From the NCBI GenBank assembly GCA_902565895.1, contig CACFGV010000003.1, positions 32,734 through 96,733 on the forward strand: 64,000 nt of DNA, read 5' to 3'. Under the pieces are notes generated by a model. The model made no database searches. It was not told the origin of the DNA and saw only the letters and a program-made list of their open reading frames with translations. Within the stretch, counting starts at the first letter, position 1; every line of letters begins with the position of its first letter. The stretch comes from K189A clade bacterium (GTDB lineage: Bacteria > Pseudomonadota > Gammaproteobacteria > Pseudomonadales > Azotimanducaceae). Made by a program: the position numbers and the translations under genes. Below, piece by piece: positions 63,076-64,000 of this stretch.

Positions 63076-64000
63076 TCAGCGCCCAGTCAGCGCGGTATAC
63101 ACTTTGCTGAGCTGCTCAGGCAGATCTTCAATTTCGTCCAGCACCAGATAACGTGCATCTGGGCACATTTTCTTTAAATAGTCGTGACCAGACTTGTCTA
63201 CGGTGATACAGAAGGTTTCGATACCTTTTTGTTGCGCTTCTGCCAGCGCTCGAGCGGTGTCTTCCACACCATAGTCGTGATTGCCGCGTTCCGGGCCATA
63301 GTCGCTGTCTTGAGGAAAACCGTCGCTGATTACAATCAGTACTTTCATGGCGTGACCCGAGGCCACGAGTTTCTGACTGCTATGGCGTATCGCTGGCCCC
63401 ATGCGAGTTGAACCCCGGGGACGCATGGCGGCAATGTTGTATAGAGTTTGGTGTGAAAAGCTGTCGTCCATTTCTTTAGCAACAAAGATCTCGACGCAGT
63501 CTTTGCCGTATCCGGAAAACCCATAGACGCCGTAGTGATCCCCCAGGGCATCTAATGCTGCGGCCATCACCACCATGGCCTCTTGCTCCAGGTCTATGAT
63601 TTTGCGTTCTGGCTCTGTGGGTTCTTCGTCCTCAATCTCTAGGGCGGAGTACCACCCGGCCCGAAGGTCTACTTCTTTGTCCGGGTCGTAGTCCGACCAG
63701 TCTCTCGGTTCCGGCGGTGTGATTGGATCGTCTGTTGAAGCCGAAAGATCTACCAGAAACGCAGCACAAACGTCTCGATTGATGCGCTCTTTGCGCGAAT
63801 AAACGCGCTCGTCTGGGCTTTGGCCGGCTCGGATGTCTTGGCGCGCTTCAATTACCGCGTTCAGATCCAGCTCGTCGCCGTCTTGGACTCGCCGCACTCG
63901 CTCAAGCCCTGCTGGACGAATTTGTTCCAATTGTCGTTGTACGGTGGATTGGTAGTCGCGAATCACGCTCTGCAATCGCGCAACTGTTTCCAGCTGCTTC
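63076..64000 (-). CDS. NorD-like von Willebrand A domain protein, 5'-truncated by window edge
   Basis: The frame is open to the right edge, so the true start lies outside the window; the visible 308 residues cover the C-terminal part. A VWA domain is present: the MIDAS-type CAAFLVDLSAST, SGYGKDCVEIF, MRPRGSTRMGPAIRH and KVLIVISDGFPQDSDYGPERG. These match NorD, the VWA partner of MoxR-type ATPase NorQ in nitric oxide reductase activation, and the CobT relative. No nor genes are visible; a MoxR ATPase would be expected just beyond the window edge. Confidence 0.82.
   Translation of the reverse strand, partial: KQLETVARLQSVIRDYQSTVQRQLEQIRPAGLERVRRVQDGDELDLNAVIEARQDIRAGQSPDERVYSRKERINRDVCAAFLVDLSASTDDPITPPEPRDWSDYDPDKEVDLRAGWYSALEIEDEEPTEPERKIIDLEQEAMVVMAAALDALGDHYGVYGFSGYGKDCVEIFVAKEMDDSFSHQTLYNIAAMRPRGSTRMGPAIRHSSQKLVASGHAMKVLIVISDGFPQDSDYGPERGNHDYGVEDTARALAEAQQKGIETFCITVDKSGHDYLKKMCPDARYLVLDEIEDLPEQLSKVYTALTGR

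Noticed and set aside
1..64000. CRISPR arrays, rRNA genes or complete transposons
   Set aside because: No spaced direct-repeat array, rRNA sequence or full-length transposase was seen on reading both strands.

Overview
The window looks like the chromosome of an aerobic, free-living, Gram-negative gammaproteobacterium, probably marine. Outer-membrane genes (lolB, rlpA, two TonB receptors), gammaproteobacterial gene order (nadD-rsfS-rlmH-mrdA-mrdB-mltB-rlpA-dacA-ybeD-lipB; hemA-prfA-prmC divergent from lolB; tRNA-Gln-prs-rplY-pth-ychF) and an EF-G of the second gammaproteobacterial type support this. The mix of B12 import, acyl-CoA catabolism, P450, Baeyer-Villiger monooxygenase and lipoprotein esterases recalls oligotrophic marine groups near Cellvibrionales/OM60, but that placement is inference. 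Non-ATG starts are common: at least seven genes appear to start with TTG and several with GTG.

Region 1 (1-26.4 kb) is conserved core: cell elongation and septal wall genes, lipoate and NAD synthesis, heme and translation-termination genes, tRNA-Gln, prs/rplY/pth/ychF, a convergent EF-G2 gene, xthA, a btuB-btuF-btuC-btuD vitamin B12 import operon, a fused pabB-pabC gene and tRNA-Met. Two usual partners are missing from their normal places: lipA after lipB, and ispE between lolB and tRNA-Gln.

Region 2 (26.4-32.3 kb) is accessory and partly decayed: an ISL3 transposase remnant just after tRNA-Met, a CaiB-type CoA-transferase, an SDR pseudogene with stops and two frame changes, a DUF1566 lipoprotein, a Baeyer-Villiger monooxygenase and a small exported protein.

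Region 3 (32.3-44.9 kb) is an acyl-CoA catabolic locus. A minus-strand operon encodes a biotin-dependent acyl-CoA carboxylase (beta then alpha), an enoyl-CoA hydratase and an AtuA-like protein, as in acyclic terpene (atu) or leucine/isovalerate (liu) degradation. A divergent plus-strand set encodes a TetR regulator, two acyl-CoA dehydrogenases, a GST and an LLM-class oxidoreductase. A near-palindrome in the shared promoter region may be the TetR operator.

Region 4 (44.9-48.9 kb) is iron-responsive: two Fur-box-like sites, a FecA-like TonB receptor, a PPOX flavoprotein, and a divergent module of three unrecognised small proteins, one being a 35-residue membrane protein whose start overlaps the stop of its upstream partner (ATGA).

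Region 5 (49-64 kb) holds a CYP153-like P450 with double hairpins downstream, a DUF5916 barrel protein, a divergent four-gene cassette (ADP-ribosylglycohydrolase + Lin0512 protein / homocysteine S-methyltransferase + nucleoside hydrolase), a lipoprotein carboxylesterase, a CurA-like reductase, a sodium/solute symporter, a DUF3300 protein, a BI-1 family protein, a small membrane protein and the 3' part of a NorD-like VWA gene. The best candidates for undescribed biology are the Fur-linked small-protein module and the ADP-ribosylglycohydrolase/Lin0512 cassette. No CRISPR array, rRNA or complete insertion sequence was seen.
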